From an uncultured Prevotellaceae bacterium (lineage in GTDB: Bacteria > Bacteroidota > Bacteroidia > Bacteroidales > Bacteroidaceae), in contig CACYQZ010000004.1 of NCBI GenBank assembly GCA_902776665.1, forward strand, positions 62,001 through 126,000: DNA of 64,000 nucleotides. The letters run 5' to 3'. The notes beneath the pieces were generated by a model, which saw only the letters and a program-made list of their open reading frames with translations, was not told the DNA's origin and did no database searches. Below are positions 7,985 to 16,699 of the stretch, in pieces. The translations under genes and the position numbers were made by a program. The number at the start of each line of letters is the position of its first letter. Positions within the stretch are counted from its first letter, which is position 1.

Positions 7985-8764
7985 TCACTCGAAATAGAAC
8001 GTCAGCGCAATCATTTTCGAGGTGGCTCGGCTGACGCTGTTCGCGAAAACGCGCAGGTTTTCGTCGCGGAGGTTATCGGCGTGTTTGTGGTCGAGGCAGT
8101 CGGTGAGGCCGAACATAAATTTCAGTTCGGGGCGCAACTTGAAAAAGGGCATATAAAAGTCGCATCCAGCACCAATTTCAAAATAGAGGTCGGTGCGCTT
8201 CAACTTCAAAATGTCGCTCTCGCTGCCCGACAGGTTGATAACGGGATTCAGTCCAGCCATCAGGTAGGGTCGCACATTGCCGTTGCGCTGTGACGCGAAA
8301 ATCAGGTCGGCAGCGCAGGAGATATAAGCCGTTTTGATGTTCTGAATCCGCTCGTTGAGCAACACGCCCGTGCCCGACTCGTCACCCTCGCCGACGGGAG
8401 TTTTCGGGGCCGTGAAGTCGTAGAAAGTGAGGTGGCGCACGCCGAAAAGCATCGCCGGAGCCACGCGGAACTGGAAAGTTTTGTTGAGGCGGAATTCGCC
8501 GAGCACGCCCACCGTAAAACCATTGTCCCATCGGTCTTGATCGACGGAAATGAGGCGCGTGGTCTGCGTTCCGTCCTCGGCGACGATGGTCTGCGGCCCA
8601 ACGTTGAGCAGGTCGAGGTCTTGCAGGTGCGTGCCGACAAACAGGCCGAAGTGGAAGGGTCGCAAGTCGGTGTAGGGGCGGTTTTGCACCGTCCGTCCTT
8701 GCTGTGCCGATGCCGCCAAAGCGACCGTCAGCACGGCCATCAGAAGAAAAATTCGCCTCTTCAT
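7985..8764 (-). CDS. porT: PorT family outer-membrane protein
   Basis: A 259-residue protein with a cleavable signal (AASAQQG) and an eight-stranded-barrel pattern. It matches the PorT family of the type IX secretion system in sequence style and length: RPFHFGLFVGTHLQDLDL near the start, IQNIKTAYISCAADL, RPYLMAGLNPVINL, IGAGCDFYMPFFKLRPELKF and the final SKMIALTFYFE. In Porphyromonas, PorT is needed for secretion of gingipains across the outer membrane. No other T9SS gene is in this window, which is normal because the genes are scattered. The protein could also serve in species with a reduced T9SS. Confidence 0.8.
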   Translation of the reverse strand: MKRRIFLLMAVLTVALAASAQQGRTVQNRPYTDLRPFHFGLFVGTHLQDLDLLNVGPQTIVAEDGTQTTRLISVDQDRWDNGFTVGVLGEFRLNKTFQFRVAPAMLFGVRHLTFYDFTAPKTPVGEGDESGTGVLLNERIQNIKTAYISCAADLIFASQRNGNVRPYLMAGLNPVINLSGSESDILKLKRTDLYFEIGAGCDFYMPFFKLRPELKFMFGLTDCLDHKHADNLRDENLRVFANSVSRATSKMIALTFYFE

Positions 8765-8940
8765 TTTACTTATTAACGTGATTTACGTCGAAATATTGTA
8801 TTGAAGGGAATGAAAGGGAAGTGAACCGAAGGTCGCTGACTGAAAGGAGGCAAAGGGGAGTGAAAGGGAATTAAGATGTTAAAAGATGTAAAATCGACGA
8901 AAATAATCTCATCATTTTTAGGTATATAAGAAAAAAAACG

Positions 8941-8948
8941 TACCTTTG
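8941..8948 (+). promoter_or_regulatory. -7 box for the ferredoxin gene
   Basis: TACCTTTG, about 70 bp upstream of the ATG at 9017. The -33 region (around 8916) is only a T-run. The gap 8765-9016 otherwise holds purine-rich text with imperfect copies of TGAAAGGGAA (8811-8820 and 8861-8870) and no gene. Confidence 0.6.
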
Positions 8949-9016
8949 CACCACCTAATATTAGGTAATAACGAGTGAAATTTAGCATTAACAAACCATT
9001 TTAAAAGAGAAAGACT

Positions 9017-9184
9017 ATGGCTTACGTAATCAGTGAAGACTGCATCGCATGTGGAACATGCATCAGTGAGTGCCCCGTTGAGGCAATTTCCGAGGGCGAC
9101 ATCTACAAGATCGACCCCGAACTCTGCACAGAGTGTGGTTCTTGCGCCGCTGTTTGCCCGAACGAGGCTATCAGCCTGCCGTAA
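9017..9184 (+). CDS. 2[4Fe-4S] ferredoxin
   Basis: A 55-residue ferredoxin. Two clusters are ligated by C9-x2-C12-x2-C15-x3-C19P and C37-x2-C40-x2-C43-x3-C47P, the clostridial-type pattern. It serves as a low-potential electron carrier in the cytoplasm, for example for pyruvate:ferredoxin oxidoreductase, which is fitting for an anaerobe (inference). It is monocistronic: a TACCTTTG box upstream and a strong terminator 20 bp after the stop. Confidence 0.96.
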   Translation: MAYVISEDCIACGTCISECPVEAISEGDIYKIDPELCTECGSCAAVCPNEAISLP

Positions 9185-9202
9185 GGACAGAGCAACCGCT
9201 AC

Positions 9203-9240
9203 AAAAACGGCTCGGACATCAATGTTCGGGCCGTTTTTTT
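9203..9240 (+). terminator. Intrinsic terminator of the ferredoxin gene
   Basis: The stem ACGGC.CGGACAT pairs with ATGTTCG.GCCGT over a 2-nt loop and is followed by seven T. Confidence 0.9.
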
Positions 9241-9250
9241 GTGCCATAGA

Positions 9251-9282
9251 TTTGGAAAAACAACAGATTGTTCGTAATTTTG
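9251..9282 (+). promoter_or_regulatory. Promoter of the thioesterase gene
   Basis: TTTG (9251-9254), 20 bp, TAATTTTG (9275-9282), 22 bp before the ATG at 9304. Confidence 0.8.
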
Positions 9283-9303
9283 CAGACGGAAAACAAAGAA
9301 GAA

Positions 9304-9711
9304 ATGGAATATATTTTTGAAACTGAAATGGAAGTGCGCGACTACGAGTGCGACATCGAGGGCATTGTCAACAATGCCAACTACCTGCACTATGCCGAGC
9401 ACACGCGCCACCTATTTTTGCGCAGTCTGGGCGTGAGTTTTGCCAAATTGCACGAGCAGGGCACCGACGCCGTCGTGGCGCGGATGAACCTGAAATTCAA
9501 GACTCCGCTGCGCTGCGACGATGTGTTTATCTCGCGCCTTGCCTTGACGAAAGACGGCATCAAGTACATTTTTCATCAAGACATTTTCCGCAAGTCAGAC
9601 AATCGCCTTTGCTTCCACGGCGACATCGAATTGGTGTGCCTCGTCAATGGTCGATTGAGTGCCTCGCCCGACTACGACGCGGCCTTTGCGCGGTTTATTC
9701 CGGCTGAGTGA
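9304..9711 (+). CDS. Acyl-CoA thioesterase, hot-dog fold (YbgC/4HBT type)
   Basis: A 135-residue single hot-dog domain protein that hydrolyses acyl-CoA thioesters. The motif DYECDIEGIVNNANYLHYAEHTRH contains the 4HBT-type active-site segment, with Asp replaced by Glu/Gly in the usual D-x-x-G-x-V-x-N-x-x-Y context, followed by MNLKFKTPLRCDD. The start at 9304 is preferred over 9268, which lies inside the promoter. Substrate specificity cannot be told from sequence. Confidence 0.88.
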   Translation: MEYIFETEMEVRDYECDIEGIVNNANYLHYAEHTRHLFLRSLGVSFAKLHEQGTDAVVARMNLKFKTPLRCDDVFISRLALTKDGIKYIFHQDIFRKSDNRLCFHGDIELVCLVNGRLSASPDYDAAFARFIPAE

Positions 9712-9717
9712 AAGCAT

Positions 9718-9755
9718 AAAAATAGCCCGAACATCGCTGTTCGGGCTATTTTTTT
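9718..9755. terminator. Bidirectional intrinsic terminator
   Basis: A perfect 13-bp stem (AATAGCCCGAACA / TGTTCGGGCTATT), TCGC loop, A-run on one side and T-run on the other, between convergent genes. Confidence 0.94.
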
Positions 9756-9768
9756 CTGTCAAATTCGT

Positions 9769-11193
9769 TTATTTCACGCCGAGAGACTTGAGAGCCGTCT
9801 TGGCATCTTCGTTTTCCGGGTCAATTTCAAGCACTTTCTGGAAGTTTCTGATACAGCCATCCTTGTCGTTATTGACGAACAAGCAGTGGGAAGCGAGGTA
9901 GCGATAGGCCTCAACGAGACGCTGATTGTCGCTGTTGTCGCGGTTCTCGGCATTGGCGAGGTGATCGACAATGGCCTGGTAGAAGGGCTTGGCGAGTCCT
10001 TTTTCACCTTCGGGGTCCATCGCGCCGGCCAGACGGGCACGCATGAAGTTGGCGTAGTCGATCTGCTCGGGATAGCTCTCACCCAGTTTGGCGTAGGTGG
10101 CATCGGCCTTCATGAAGGCATCGACCTGAGCCTGACCCTCGAGTCCGGCACCCAGACGCTGGTAAATCGAAGCCAGACCGGCGATGTCGTAGGCCGACGG
10201 CTTGTCCTTGCCATTGAGGTAGATGTCGTAGTATTTCGTACCATTCTCGAAGTCGTCGTTTGCGATGTATGCATCGGAAAGGTTCTTGTAGGTCATGCTG
10301 AGCAGGTCCTTGTTGTCTTTATTGGCATCGGCAGCCTTGAGGAACATTTCGATGGCACGGTCGTACTGCTTCGCGTTCTTCAGCGCAGTACCGTAGTAGG
10401 TGTAGTCGTAGCCCGAGATTTTGACGCTGTCGGAACGGTTGAAGAGGGCATCGGCATATTGCAATGCCTCGTCGGTGCGCTCCATGTCGGTCAGGTTGTA
10501 GAAGGCCAGACGGTTCCACGCAGCTTTGCGGGCGTCGCGGGTCAGACCGTATTTCGCCAGTTCAAGGCTCTTGTCGCGGTCTTGGTGCATCCACGTAGCC
10601 ATGGCGAAGTTGGTGATGTCCTCGTCTTCGAGTTTGGTCTTATCGACCTTGCCATAGTACTGGATGGCCTCTTCCAGACGGTTCGAGTGGTAGAGGATGC
10701 GGCCTGCCATGGCATCGACGGCGATGTCGGGACGTTGCACGCGCAGTTCTTCGAGGTTGGCGACAGCTTCCTGCGGACTACGGCCACGCAGGATGTTGGC
10801 GTACTTGTAGTAGCCCTCGGGGTCTTTCGGGTCGGCGTGCTTGGCCTGTGCATACTGCTGGGCAGCCGTTCCGCCGTCGTCGTTGGCTACGGCGATATCA
10901 CCCAACAGGATGAATGCCTTGGCAAACTTGCGGTCGCGTGCGAGTGCCATTTCAGCATACTTCGTGGCGTTGGTCACGTCCTTTGCTTCGAGGAAAGCCT
11001 TTCCGATGGCCGTCAGCATGGCCGGATTCTTCTTGTTGGCGCTGACGATGGGCTTCAGTTGCTTGTCTACGTCGGCCTTCGAGGCGATGATGTTCTTCAC
11101 TTGGCCGATTGCGGCCTGATCTACTTGCGCCATGGCGGGAGCGCTGAGGCTGAGCGCCATGATTCCTACTGCGAGGTATTTGAACTTTTTCAT
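9769..11193 (-). CDS. Periplasmic TPR-repeat protein of the TonB operon
   Basis: A 474-residue exported protein: signal peptide to about residue 22 (LSAPAMAQ), then tetratricopeptide-type helical repeats over the whole length. Clear TPR units include AKAFILLGDIAVANDDGGTA and YDYTYYGTALKNAKQYDRA, and the last repeat ends EIDPENEDAKTALKSLG. It is the final gene of the exbB-exbD-exbD-tonB-pstS-TPR operon, an arrangement widely kept in Bacteroidales. The role is probably scaffolding in the periplasm near the TonB machinery; the partner is unknown. Confidence 0.85.
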   Translation of the reverse strand: MKKFKYLAVGIMALSLSAPAMAQVDQAAIGQVKNIIASKADVDKQLKPIVSANKKNPAMLTAIGKAFLEAKDVTNATKYAEMALARDRKFAKAFILLGDIAVANDDGGTAAQQYAQAKHADPKDPEGYYKYANILRGRSPQEAVANLEELRVQRPDIAVDAMAGRILYHSNRLEEAIQYYGKVDKTKLEDEDITNFAMATWMHQDRDKSLELAKYGLTRDARKAAWNRLAFYNLTDMERTDEALQYADALFNRSDSVKISGYDYTYYGTALKNAKQYDRAIEMFLKAADANKDNKDLLSMTYKNLSDAYIANDDFENGTKYYDIYLNGKDKPSAYDIAGLASIYQRLGAGLEGQAQVDAFMKADATYAKLGESYPEQIDYANFMRARLAGAMDPEGEKGLAKPFYQAIVDHLANAENRDNSDNQRLVEAYRYLASHCLFVNNDKDGCIRNFQKVLEIDPENEDAKTALKSLGVK

Positions 11194-11268
11194 ACTTTCT
11201 CTTTCTTTAAAGGTTAAACAATATGTTCGACTGCTTTTTTCTATACGACGAATGACAGCCGAAAAGGT

Positions 11269-12231
11269 TTATTGGCTTTTTACGTTTACGTTTCTGATGG
11301 TGATGTCGCCATAGACGGGCAGCAGTCCTGACTTGAGGATGATTTTCTGGCCGACGGGCGACTCGATGAAGTGCGCGAATCCCCACGGAAGTCCTTGGCG
11401 CGGGTCGTTGACGAGCGCGTAAATCGTGCGGATGAGCGGATAGTTGTTATTGTAGATGTAATATTGGTAGGGCTTCCAACTGTTGGCCGGCGTGGCCGTG
11501 TCGAGTTTGCTTACCGACATCACACGGATTTCCTTGTTGTAGGTGAGGTTGGTCGTGTCGCGCTTGTCGTTGAGCCAGTTGCTGCCGATGATGCCGATGG
11601 CATTCGGGGTCTTGGCGACGTAGTTGACCACCTCTGCGCTGGTCTGTGCAGCGGTGACGTTGGGGCTGGTGATGGGTTTACCGCCCAAAATGGAATCTTC
11701 GGCGTAGTGCACTGCCGACGATTTCTTGTTGTCGAACACGAGGGTGATTTCGCCGCGCTTCGAGCCGGGATAGATGTCGCTCCACTTCGTGGCTTCGCCT
11801 TTGAGGATGCGGGCGATGTCTTTCACGCTGATGCACGAATCGGTGTTCGACCGATGGATGATAAGTGCCAGTCCGTCGTAGGCGAGGCGCACGGTTCGCG
11901 GGTTGTTGCCCCGATCGACGAGGCTCTGCCGCTCTTCGGGCTTGTAGTCGCGTGCGGTGATGAGCAGGCACGTTTCCTTGTTGAGCAACATTTCCATTCC
12001 GTCGGACTCGTTGGTGTAGATCGGATTGACTTTCGCCTTTTTGTAGGTGTGTTCGAATACTTGTCGTTCTTCTTCGACGATGGGACTAAAACTTTCGTCA
12101 GAGGCGAAACTGATCACCCCTGACGAATAAGTATCGGTGCGCCCGCTCTTCGACTTCTTGCCTGAGCAGGAAGCCCAGAGCGTGGCGACCAGTGTTAATC
12201 CTACAATGATGTAAGATGCGTTTCTTTTCAT
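11269..12231 (-). CDS. PstS-like periplasmic binding lipoprotein
   Basis: A 320-residue substrate-binding protein of the phosphate-binding (PstS-like) superfamily. It is a lipoprotein with the lipobox TLWASC (Cys at about 22). The fold's landmarks are VISFASDESFSPIVEEE at the start, SVKDIARILKGEATKWSDIYPG in the middle, SSAVHYAEDSI, and a C-terminal LPWGFAHFIESPVGQKIILKSGLLP. No pstCAB transporter genes follow; instead it sits between tonB and the TPR gene, so it may serve TonB-dependent uptake or sensing rather than a classical ABC system (inference). Confidence 0.85.
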   Translation of the reverse strand: MKRNASYIIVGLTLVATLWASCSGKKSKSGRTDTYSSGVISFASDESFSPIVEEERQVFEHTYKKAKVNPIYTNESDGMEMLLNKETCLLITARDYKPEERQSLVDRGNNPRTVRLAYDGLALIIHRSNTDSCISVKDIARILKGEATKWSDIYPGSKRGEITLVFDNKKSSAVHYAEDSILGGKPITSPNVTAAQTSAEVVNYVAKTPNAIGIIGSNWLNDKRDTTNLTYNKEIRVMSVSKLDTATPANSWKPYQYYIYNNNYPLIRTIYALVNDPRQGLPWGFAHFIESPVGQKIILKSGLLPVYGDITIRNVNVKSQ

Positions 12232-12252
12232 TTTTCGTTGTTTAAAAATGAC

Positions 12253-13083
12253 TTACTGCAGTTTGAATGAAACAGGCACGTTGTACTTCACGCGCACGGC
12301 CGAACCGTTCTGCTTACCGGGAATCCAGCGCGGCATCGACTTGACGACGCGTGCGGCTTCCTTGTCGAGCGACGGGTCAACCGAGCGAACGACTTTCACG
12401 TCGGTGATCGAACCGTCTTTCTCGACGACGAACGACACCACTACTCTACCCTGCACACCGTTCTCCTGTGCTACGACGGGATACTTGATGTTGTTGCTCA
12501 GGTATTCGAGAAGGGCTTTGTCGCCGCCCGGGAACGAAGGCATCTGTTCCACAACCTCGAACACTTTTTCCACTTCGGGCTTCGGTTCGGGCTGTGCCAC
12601 GGTTTCCTTCAGCTTGAGCACTTCACCGTCCTTGTCGTCGTTACCCTTCACGTCGAGGGCACCGATGGCGGTCTTCGTGTTCAAGAGTTCGTCCTGGTTC
12701 TTGAGCTCGTCTTCGGGCTTCACTTCGTCGTCTTTCTTGATGACGGGCGCGGTGAACTTCACCGAGCTTTTCACGCGCTCAACGACCTTTTCAGGCTGCT
12801 GAATTTCAACTTTCTTCTGCTTCACTTCAGCTTTCTCTTTCGGCTTCTCAAGGGCTGAAAGTTCCTGCACCTGGGTGACTGCGACCTTTTGGGTCGAGGC
12901 CTCGATGAAGTTTTTCAGGCTGATGCCGAGGTAGATGAGTGCAGCTGCAGCAAGCATGGTGATGATGGAGATGACGTTTCGGCGGGAAGTGCCCTTACGC
13001 AGCTTGTAGGCTCCGTATTCTTGGTTTCTTCCTTGGAACACGAGATCGACCCAGTCATTGTTTACAAGATCTATTTTTGACAT
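12253..13083 (-). CDS. tonB: Energy transducer TonB
   Basis: Couples the proton motive force harvested by ExbB/ExbD to outer-membrane receptors. It has 276 residues: a cytoplasmic N-terminus (about 1-40), one transmembrane helix (about 41-58, ISIITMLAAAALIYLGISL), a long Lys/Glu/Pro-rich periplasmic linker (about 70-170, VEIQQPEKVVERVKSS), and a C-terminal TonB domain (EQMPSFPGGDKALLEYLSNN, GVQGRVVVSFVVEKDGSI, AARVVKSMPRWIPGKQNG). The pattern FPGG...YP is typical for Bacteroidetes TonB. It follows two exbD genes in the operon. Confidence 0.95.
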   Translation of the reverse strand: MSKIDLVNNDWVDLVFQGRNQEYGAYKLRKGTSRRNVISIITMLAAAALIYLGISLKNFIEASTQKVAVTQVQELSALEKPKEKAEVKQKKVEIQQPEKVVERVKSSVKFTAPVIKKDDEVKPEDELKNQDELLNTKTAIGALDVKGNDDKDGEVLKLKETVAQPEPKPEVEKVFEVVEQMPSFPGGDKALLEYLSNNIKYPVVAQENGVQGRVVVSFVVEKDGSITDVKVVRSVDPSLDKEAARVVKSMPRWIPGKQNGSAVRVKYNVPVSFKLQ

Positions 13084-13123
13084 AGTTCCATACGTTTTTA
13101 ATGGTTAATGACTTGCGACTGAC

Positions 13124-13780
13124 TTATTTGATTCCGCGCTGCTCGAGAAGTTTCTCGTCGTCGGGGTTGATGTCGTCAATCACATACTTACCAATACTGC
13201 AAATCTGCATTTCATCGAGAGCTTCAACTACTTTTGCGTAGGGAGCGCCGTCCGTGGGCTTGATGATGACGGTCATGGTCTGGATTTTCTCGCCAGTTCC
13301 CGTCACGTCACCTGCCTTGATTTTCGACAACTCGGCGTTGTAGAGAGAGTCGGGCCAATCTTTCGGATTGTTGAGCTTCTTCTCGTCGAGTTTTGCCTTG
13401 GCGAGCATCACTTCCTGCACAGGCTGTGTGCCGTCTTCGGTGATGTGGCCAATCAAGACGCTGCGAATGCCTTCCTTGCCCCAGGTGGTTTCCTTGATGC
13501 AGGAGGGATCGCTGTAGTTGGGCAGTCCTTCCACGTAGTAGAGTTTCTTCTCGTCGGTGCTGACATACATCGTGATGGTGTACGATGCTTTCGTCACCGA
13601 CTTGTCTTCGTCCTGCATGTTCTTGTCGTTACTCGGCATGACCAATTCCATCGACTGAGGCTTGGCCAGAGAGGTACAGAGCATGAAGAACGTGATGAGA
13701 AGCATCATCATATCGACCATGGGCGTGAAGTCCACGCGCACGTCCATCTTCTTTTGTTTGCTTGCATTCTGTTTTGCCAT
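13124..13780 (-). CDS. exbD: Biopolymer transport protein ExbD (second copy)
   Basis: A 218-residue ExbD/TolR family protein: a short Lys-rich cytoplasmic N-terminus, one TM helix with the proton-carrying aspartate in the motif VDFTPMVDMMMLLITFFML (about residues 17-35), then a periplasmic domain. The periplasmic part is longer than in E. coli ExbD (141 aa) and carries an insert (about 85-150) before the final VIIKPTDGAPYAKVVEALDEM. It lies 3 bp downstream of the first exbD; tandem exbD genes are usual in this phylum and may form a heterodimer in the ExbB pore. Confidence 0.93.
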   Translation of the reverse strand: MAKQNASKQKKMDVRVDFTPMVDMMMLLITFFMLCTSLAKPQSMELVMPSNDKNMQDEDKSVTKASYTITMYVSTDEKKLYYVEGLPNYSDPSCIKETTWGKEGIRSVLIGHITEDGTQPVQEVMLAKAKLDEKKLNNPKDWPDSLYNAELSKIKAGDVTGTGEKIQTMTVIIKPTDGAPYAKVVEALDEMQICSIGKYVIDDINPDDEKLLEQRGIK

Positions 13781-13783
13781 AGT

Positions 13784-14419
13784 TTAATCCTCCGATGATT
13801 TTAGTGACGTTGCCAAGAAGTAGCGGTTTTCGTTGATGTCACGCAGTTCGTTCATGATACGCTTCACGGTCTTGTACGGCGTGTGCTGGTCGCCCTTAAT
13901 GATGAGCTTCAGGTCGTCGTTCACGCCGCGAGCGGCTTTCACCCAGTGCTGGAACTGGCTCATGCCCTTCGTGCCGTCACCGTTTTCGATGCTGTCGAGG
14001 GGGATGCCTTCGTTCTTTTCACTCTGGATGTACTTGTTCATTTCGTTGACGTCGAGTTTGAGATATTCGTCGAGGTTCTCGATGGGCACACCCCACATGG
14101 CGTCCTGCAGGAAGTTGGCCTGCTGCTCCGCACTGAGGCTCACGCCGAACAAACCGGTGATTTCGCTGAGCACTTCGCGGATTTCTCCTTGGTTGTCCAT
14201 GCCCATGAACACCTTGCCGACGGAATCGACGAGTATCGTCAGAGCGTCTTTCTCTGGAACTTTGATCTCCGAGACAGACGACGGGGTGAGCACTTTTGCC
14301 GGTTCGTTCTTGACAAACGTCGATGTCATCATGAAGAACGTCAGCAGAAGCACCATCACGTCTGACATAGGAGTCATGTCGATCCAGACGTCTTGCTTCT
14401 TAATTTTTACTTTACCCAT
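13784..14419 (-). CDS. exbD: Biopolymer transport protein ExbD (first copy)
   Basis: A 211-residue ExbD/TolR protein. The TM motif is IDMTPMSDVMVLLLTFFMM (about residues 13-31) with the essential Asp. The periplasmic part has a large, acidic insert (about 60-150) absent from proteobacterial ExbD, then the conserved KLIIKGDQHTPYKTVKRIMNEL. It lies between exbB and the second exbD; the two ExbD proteins share the TM motif but differ in their inserts. Confidence 0.93.
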   Translation of the reverse strand: MGKVKIKKQDVWIDMTPMSDVMVLLLTFFMMTSTFVKNEPAKVLTPSSVSEIKVPEKDALTILVDSVGKVFMGMDNQGEIREVLSEITGLFGVSLSAEQQANFLQDAMWGVPIENLDEYLKLDVNEMNKYIQSEKNEGIPLDSIENGDGTKGMSQFQHWVKAARGVNDDLKLIIKGDQHTPYKTVKRIMNELRDINENRYFLATSLKSSED

Positions 14420-14450
14420 AGCGATAAATGTTTTAAAGGGTTAGCAAAAA

Positions 14451-15290
14451 TTAAGCCTCTTCCGTATGGTTTGCTTCGTAGGTCTGAGCGATTGAATAAC
14501 CAACCTCGTCGAGGGCGTATGTCAACTTGTCAATCTTGTTCGTGTAGTAGTTGTAAGCGATCACAGCACCCCACGATGTCAAGATACCGGAAGCCGTGTT
14601 CACGAGGGCCTCAGAGATACCTTGCGACAGAGCGAGCGAGTCACCACCACCACCAGCAGCCAGAGCTGCGAACGAACGAATCATACCTACCACAGTACCG
14701 AACAGAGCAGTCAGCGTACCGAGCGTTACGATGGTTGCCAGAATCGGCATGTTCATCTGCAAGGTCGGCATTTCGAGCTGTGTAGCTTCTTCGTGAGCCT
14801 GCTGGATCTTGGCAATCTTCTGCTCCTTCTTCAGGCCAGAGGTTGCTTCCATTTCCTTGTAGGCTTTCAGCGAAGCACCAACAACGTTGGCAACAGTACC
14901 GCGCTGGTCGTCGCAGAGCTTCTGAGCCTTCGCGAAGTCGCCGTCCTTGAGTGCCTGCTTGATGCTTGCCACGAACTTCGGCAGTTTGCCCTTACCGAAA
15001 GCGGTGCGCAGAGCGAGCCAGCGCTCGATGGAGAGAGCAATCACAGTGAAGAGCAAGGTGATGATCACCGGCACAACGATACCGCCTTTGTAGATCAGAC
15101 CGAGGAGGTTACCGTCTTTCACGTGGTTGTTGGGGTCGCCATCGACGAAGTTGGCGGGATTACCCAGCACGAACTTGTAGAACGCTACTGCTGCGAGGAA
15201 GCAGAAAAAGATGATCCAGATTGCGGCTTGGACGCCCTGGAAGCCCTGAGATTTTTTCTTCGGGGCTGCACTTGTTTGTTTGTTTGCCAT
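14451..15290 (-). CDS. exbB: ExbB/TolQ/MotA family proton channel
   Basis: A 279-residue inner-membrane channel subunit that energises TonB. Hydrophobic segments: about 19-43 (an extra N-terminal helix typical of Bacteroidetes), 66-90, then the MotA/TolQ/ExbB core with TM helices near 180-206 and 222-247. The core signature TLTALFGTVVGMIRSF and the Ser/Thr-rich NTASGILTSWGAVIAY are clear. The start is the ATG at 15290; 27 further upstream codons are AT-rich leader. It is the first gene of the six-gene operon ending at 9769. Confidence 0.94.
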   Translation of the reverse strand: MANKQTSAAPKKKSQGFQGVQAAIWIIFFCFLAAVAFYKFVLGNPANFVDGDPNNHVKDGNLLGLIYKGGIVVPVIITLLFTVIALSIERWLALRTAFGKGKLPKFVASIKQALKDGDFAKAQKLCDDQRGTVANVVGASLKAYKEMEATSGLKKEQKIAKIQQAHEEATQLEMPTLQMNMPILATIVTLGTLTALFGTVVGMIRSFAALAAGGGGDSLALSQGISEALVNTASGILTSWGAVIAYNYYTNKIDKLTYALDEVGYSIAQTYEANHTEEA

Positions 15291-15359
15291 AATTAATTTT
15301 TTTTGTTTTTTGGTTATTAAATAATTTAAGTTGAAAAAAATTTTTCTCTTTTGAACACG

Positions 15360-15392
15360 CAAAGATAACAATTTATACGTAAGAATCGCAAA
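15360..15392 (-). promoter_or_regulatory. Promoter of the exbB-tonB operon
   Basis: On the minus strand TTTG (15389-15392), 21 bp, TATCTTTG (15360-15367), 70 bp upstream of exbB. No other promoter of this quality is visible between 9.8 and 15.3 kb, so the six genes are probably one transcript. Confidence 0.78.
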
Positions 15393-15466
15393 CTATTCCG
15401 CAACAATTAAGAAGTTTTAACACGAAATTTGTGCTTTTTTTACGTCGAAGTGCCATTTTGCTGTAT

Positions 15467-16663
15467 TTATTGTAGTTTTTTGAGGGCTTCGGCGATGCGT
15501 CGGATGGCCTCGCGGATGTTGTCGTCGCTCGTGGCATAACTCATGCGGAAGCAATCGGGGTCGCCGAAGGCATCGCCACCGACAGTGGCCACATGCGCGT
15601 CTTCAAGCAGATACATCGCCAAATCGCTACTCGTGGCGATGGTTTTACCGCTTTCGGTGCGCTTTCCGAAGAAACTGCTGCACTTCGGGAAAAGATAGAA
15701 CGCGCCCTCGGGCTTGTTCACCTCGAGGCCGGGAATCTGGCTGGCGAGTTCGACGATGAGGTCGCGACGACGCTCGAAAGCCACGCGCATCTCTTCGACG
15801 CAGGCCTGACTCTCGACGTAGGCGGCCAGCGCAGCCTTTTGGCTGACGGAGCAGGGTCCGCTGGTGTATTGGCCTTGCAACTTGTTGCAACCTTTCACAA
15901 TCCACTTCGGCGCGGCCATGTAACCGATGCGCCAACCTGTCATCGCATAGGCTTTCGAGATGCCGTTGATGATAATCGTGCGCTCTTTCATGCCAGGGAA
16001 CTGGGCGATGGACTCGTGGTGGCCTATATAATTAATGTGTTCGTAAATCTCGTCGGCGAGAACGTAAAGGTCGTCGTGCTTCAGAATGACTTCGGCAAGG
16101 CTCTTGAGTTCTTCTTTTGAATAGACGCTGCCCGTCGGGTTGCTCGGCGAACAGAGAATCAGCATCCGCGTCTTCGGCGTGATGGCCTTTTCGAGTTGTT
16201 CGGCGGTGATTTTGAAGTTCTGTTCGAAGCCTGCATTGACGAAAATGGGCGTTGCGCCGGCCAAAAGTGCCATTTGCGGATAGCTCACCCAGTAGGGCGT
16301 GGGGATGATGACCTCCTCGCCGTCATCGACGAGAGCCATCACGGCGTTGCAGACGCTCTGCTTCGCACCGTTCGACACGATGATTTCGTCGGTCGTGTAG
16401 TCGAGGTTGTTCTCGTTTTTCAACTTAGCGACGATGGCTTCGCGCAGGTCGGCATAGCCGGGCACGGGCGAATAGCGCGACCAGTTGTCATCGACGGCCT
16501 TCTTTGCGGCCTCCTTGATGTGGTCTGGCGTGTTGAAGTCGGGTTCGCCCACGCTCATGTTAATCACGTCGATTCCCTGTGCCTTCATTTCGGCACTTTT
16601 CTGCGACATCGCCAGCGTTGCCGACGGTGCCAGACGATTGAGTCGGTTAGATAGTCTTTCCAT
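15467..16663 (-). CDS. Pyridoxal-phosphate aspartate aminotransferase
   Basis: A class I/II aminotransferase of 398 residues, most like type-Ib aspartate aminotransferases: N-terminal LAPSATLAMSQKSAEMKAQG, substrate loop MSVGEPDFNTPDHI, the PLP-contact NGAKQSV, SPSNPTGSVY, LADEIYE with the Asp/Tyr that hold the ring, and SKAYAMTGWRIGY with the Schiff-base lysine. The final Arg that binds the alpha-carboxylate is in FRMSYATSDD. It converts aspartate plus 2-oxoglutarate to oxaloacetate plus glutamate; prephenate or other substrates are possible. It is transcribed alone in the same direction as its neighbours. Confidence 0.92.
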   Translation of the reverse strand: MERLSNRLNRLAPSATLAMSQKSAEMKAQGIDVINMSVGEPDFNTPDHIKEAAKKAVDDNWSRYSPVPGYADLREAIVAKLKNENNLDYTTDEIIVSNGAKQSVCNAVMALVDDGEEVIIPTPYWVSYPQMALLAGATPIFVNAGFEQNFKITAEQLEKAITPKTRMLILCSPSNPTGSVYSKEELKSLAEVILKHDDLYVLADEIYEHINYIGHHESIAQFPGMKERTIIINGISKAYAMTGWRIGYMAAPKWIVKGCNKLQGQYTSGPCSVSQKAALAAYVESQACVEEMRVAFERRRDLIVELASQIPGLEVNKPEGAFYLFPKCSSFFGKRTESGKTIATSSDLAMYLLEDAHVATVGGDAFGDPDCFRMSYATSDDNIREAIRRIAEALKKLQ

Positions 16664-16699
16664 GTTTTTGATTGTTTGGGTTAAATATTATAATAATGT

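Noticed and set aside
8800..8870. Purine-rich text with repeated TGAAAGGGAA upstream of porT
   Set aside because: Copies are imperfect and unevenly spaced, so it does not belong to the 7-nt arrays with confidence; no function can be argued.
9886..11217. A 443-codon open frame on the plus strand
   Set aside because: Antisense to the TPR gene of the TonB operon; no motif, no promoter, no start context.
11269..12231. The PstS-like gene as part of a phosphate ABC transporter
   Set aside because: No pstC, pstA, pstB or phoU gene follows; the gene is embedded in the tonB operon.
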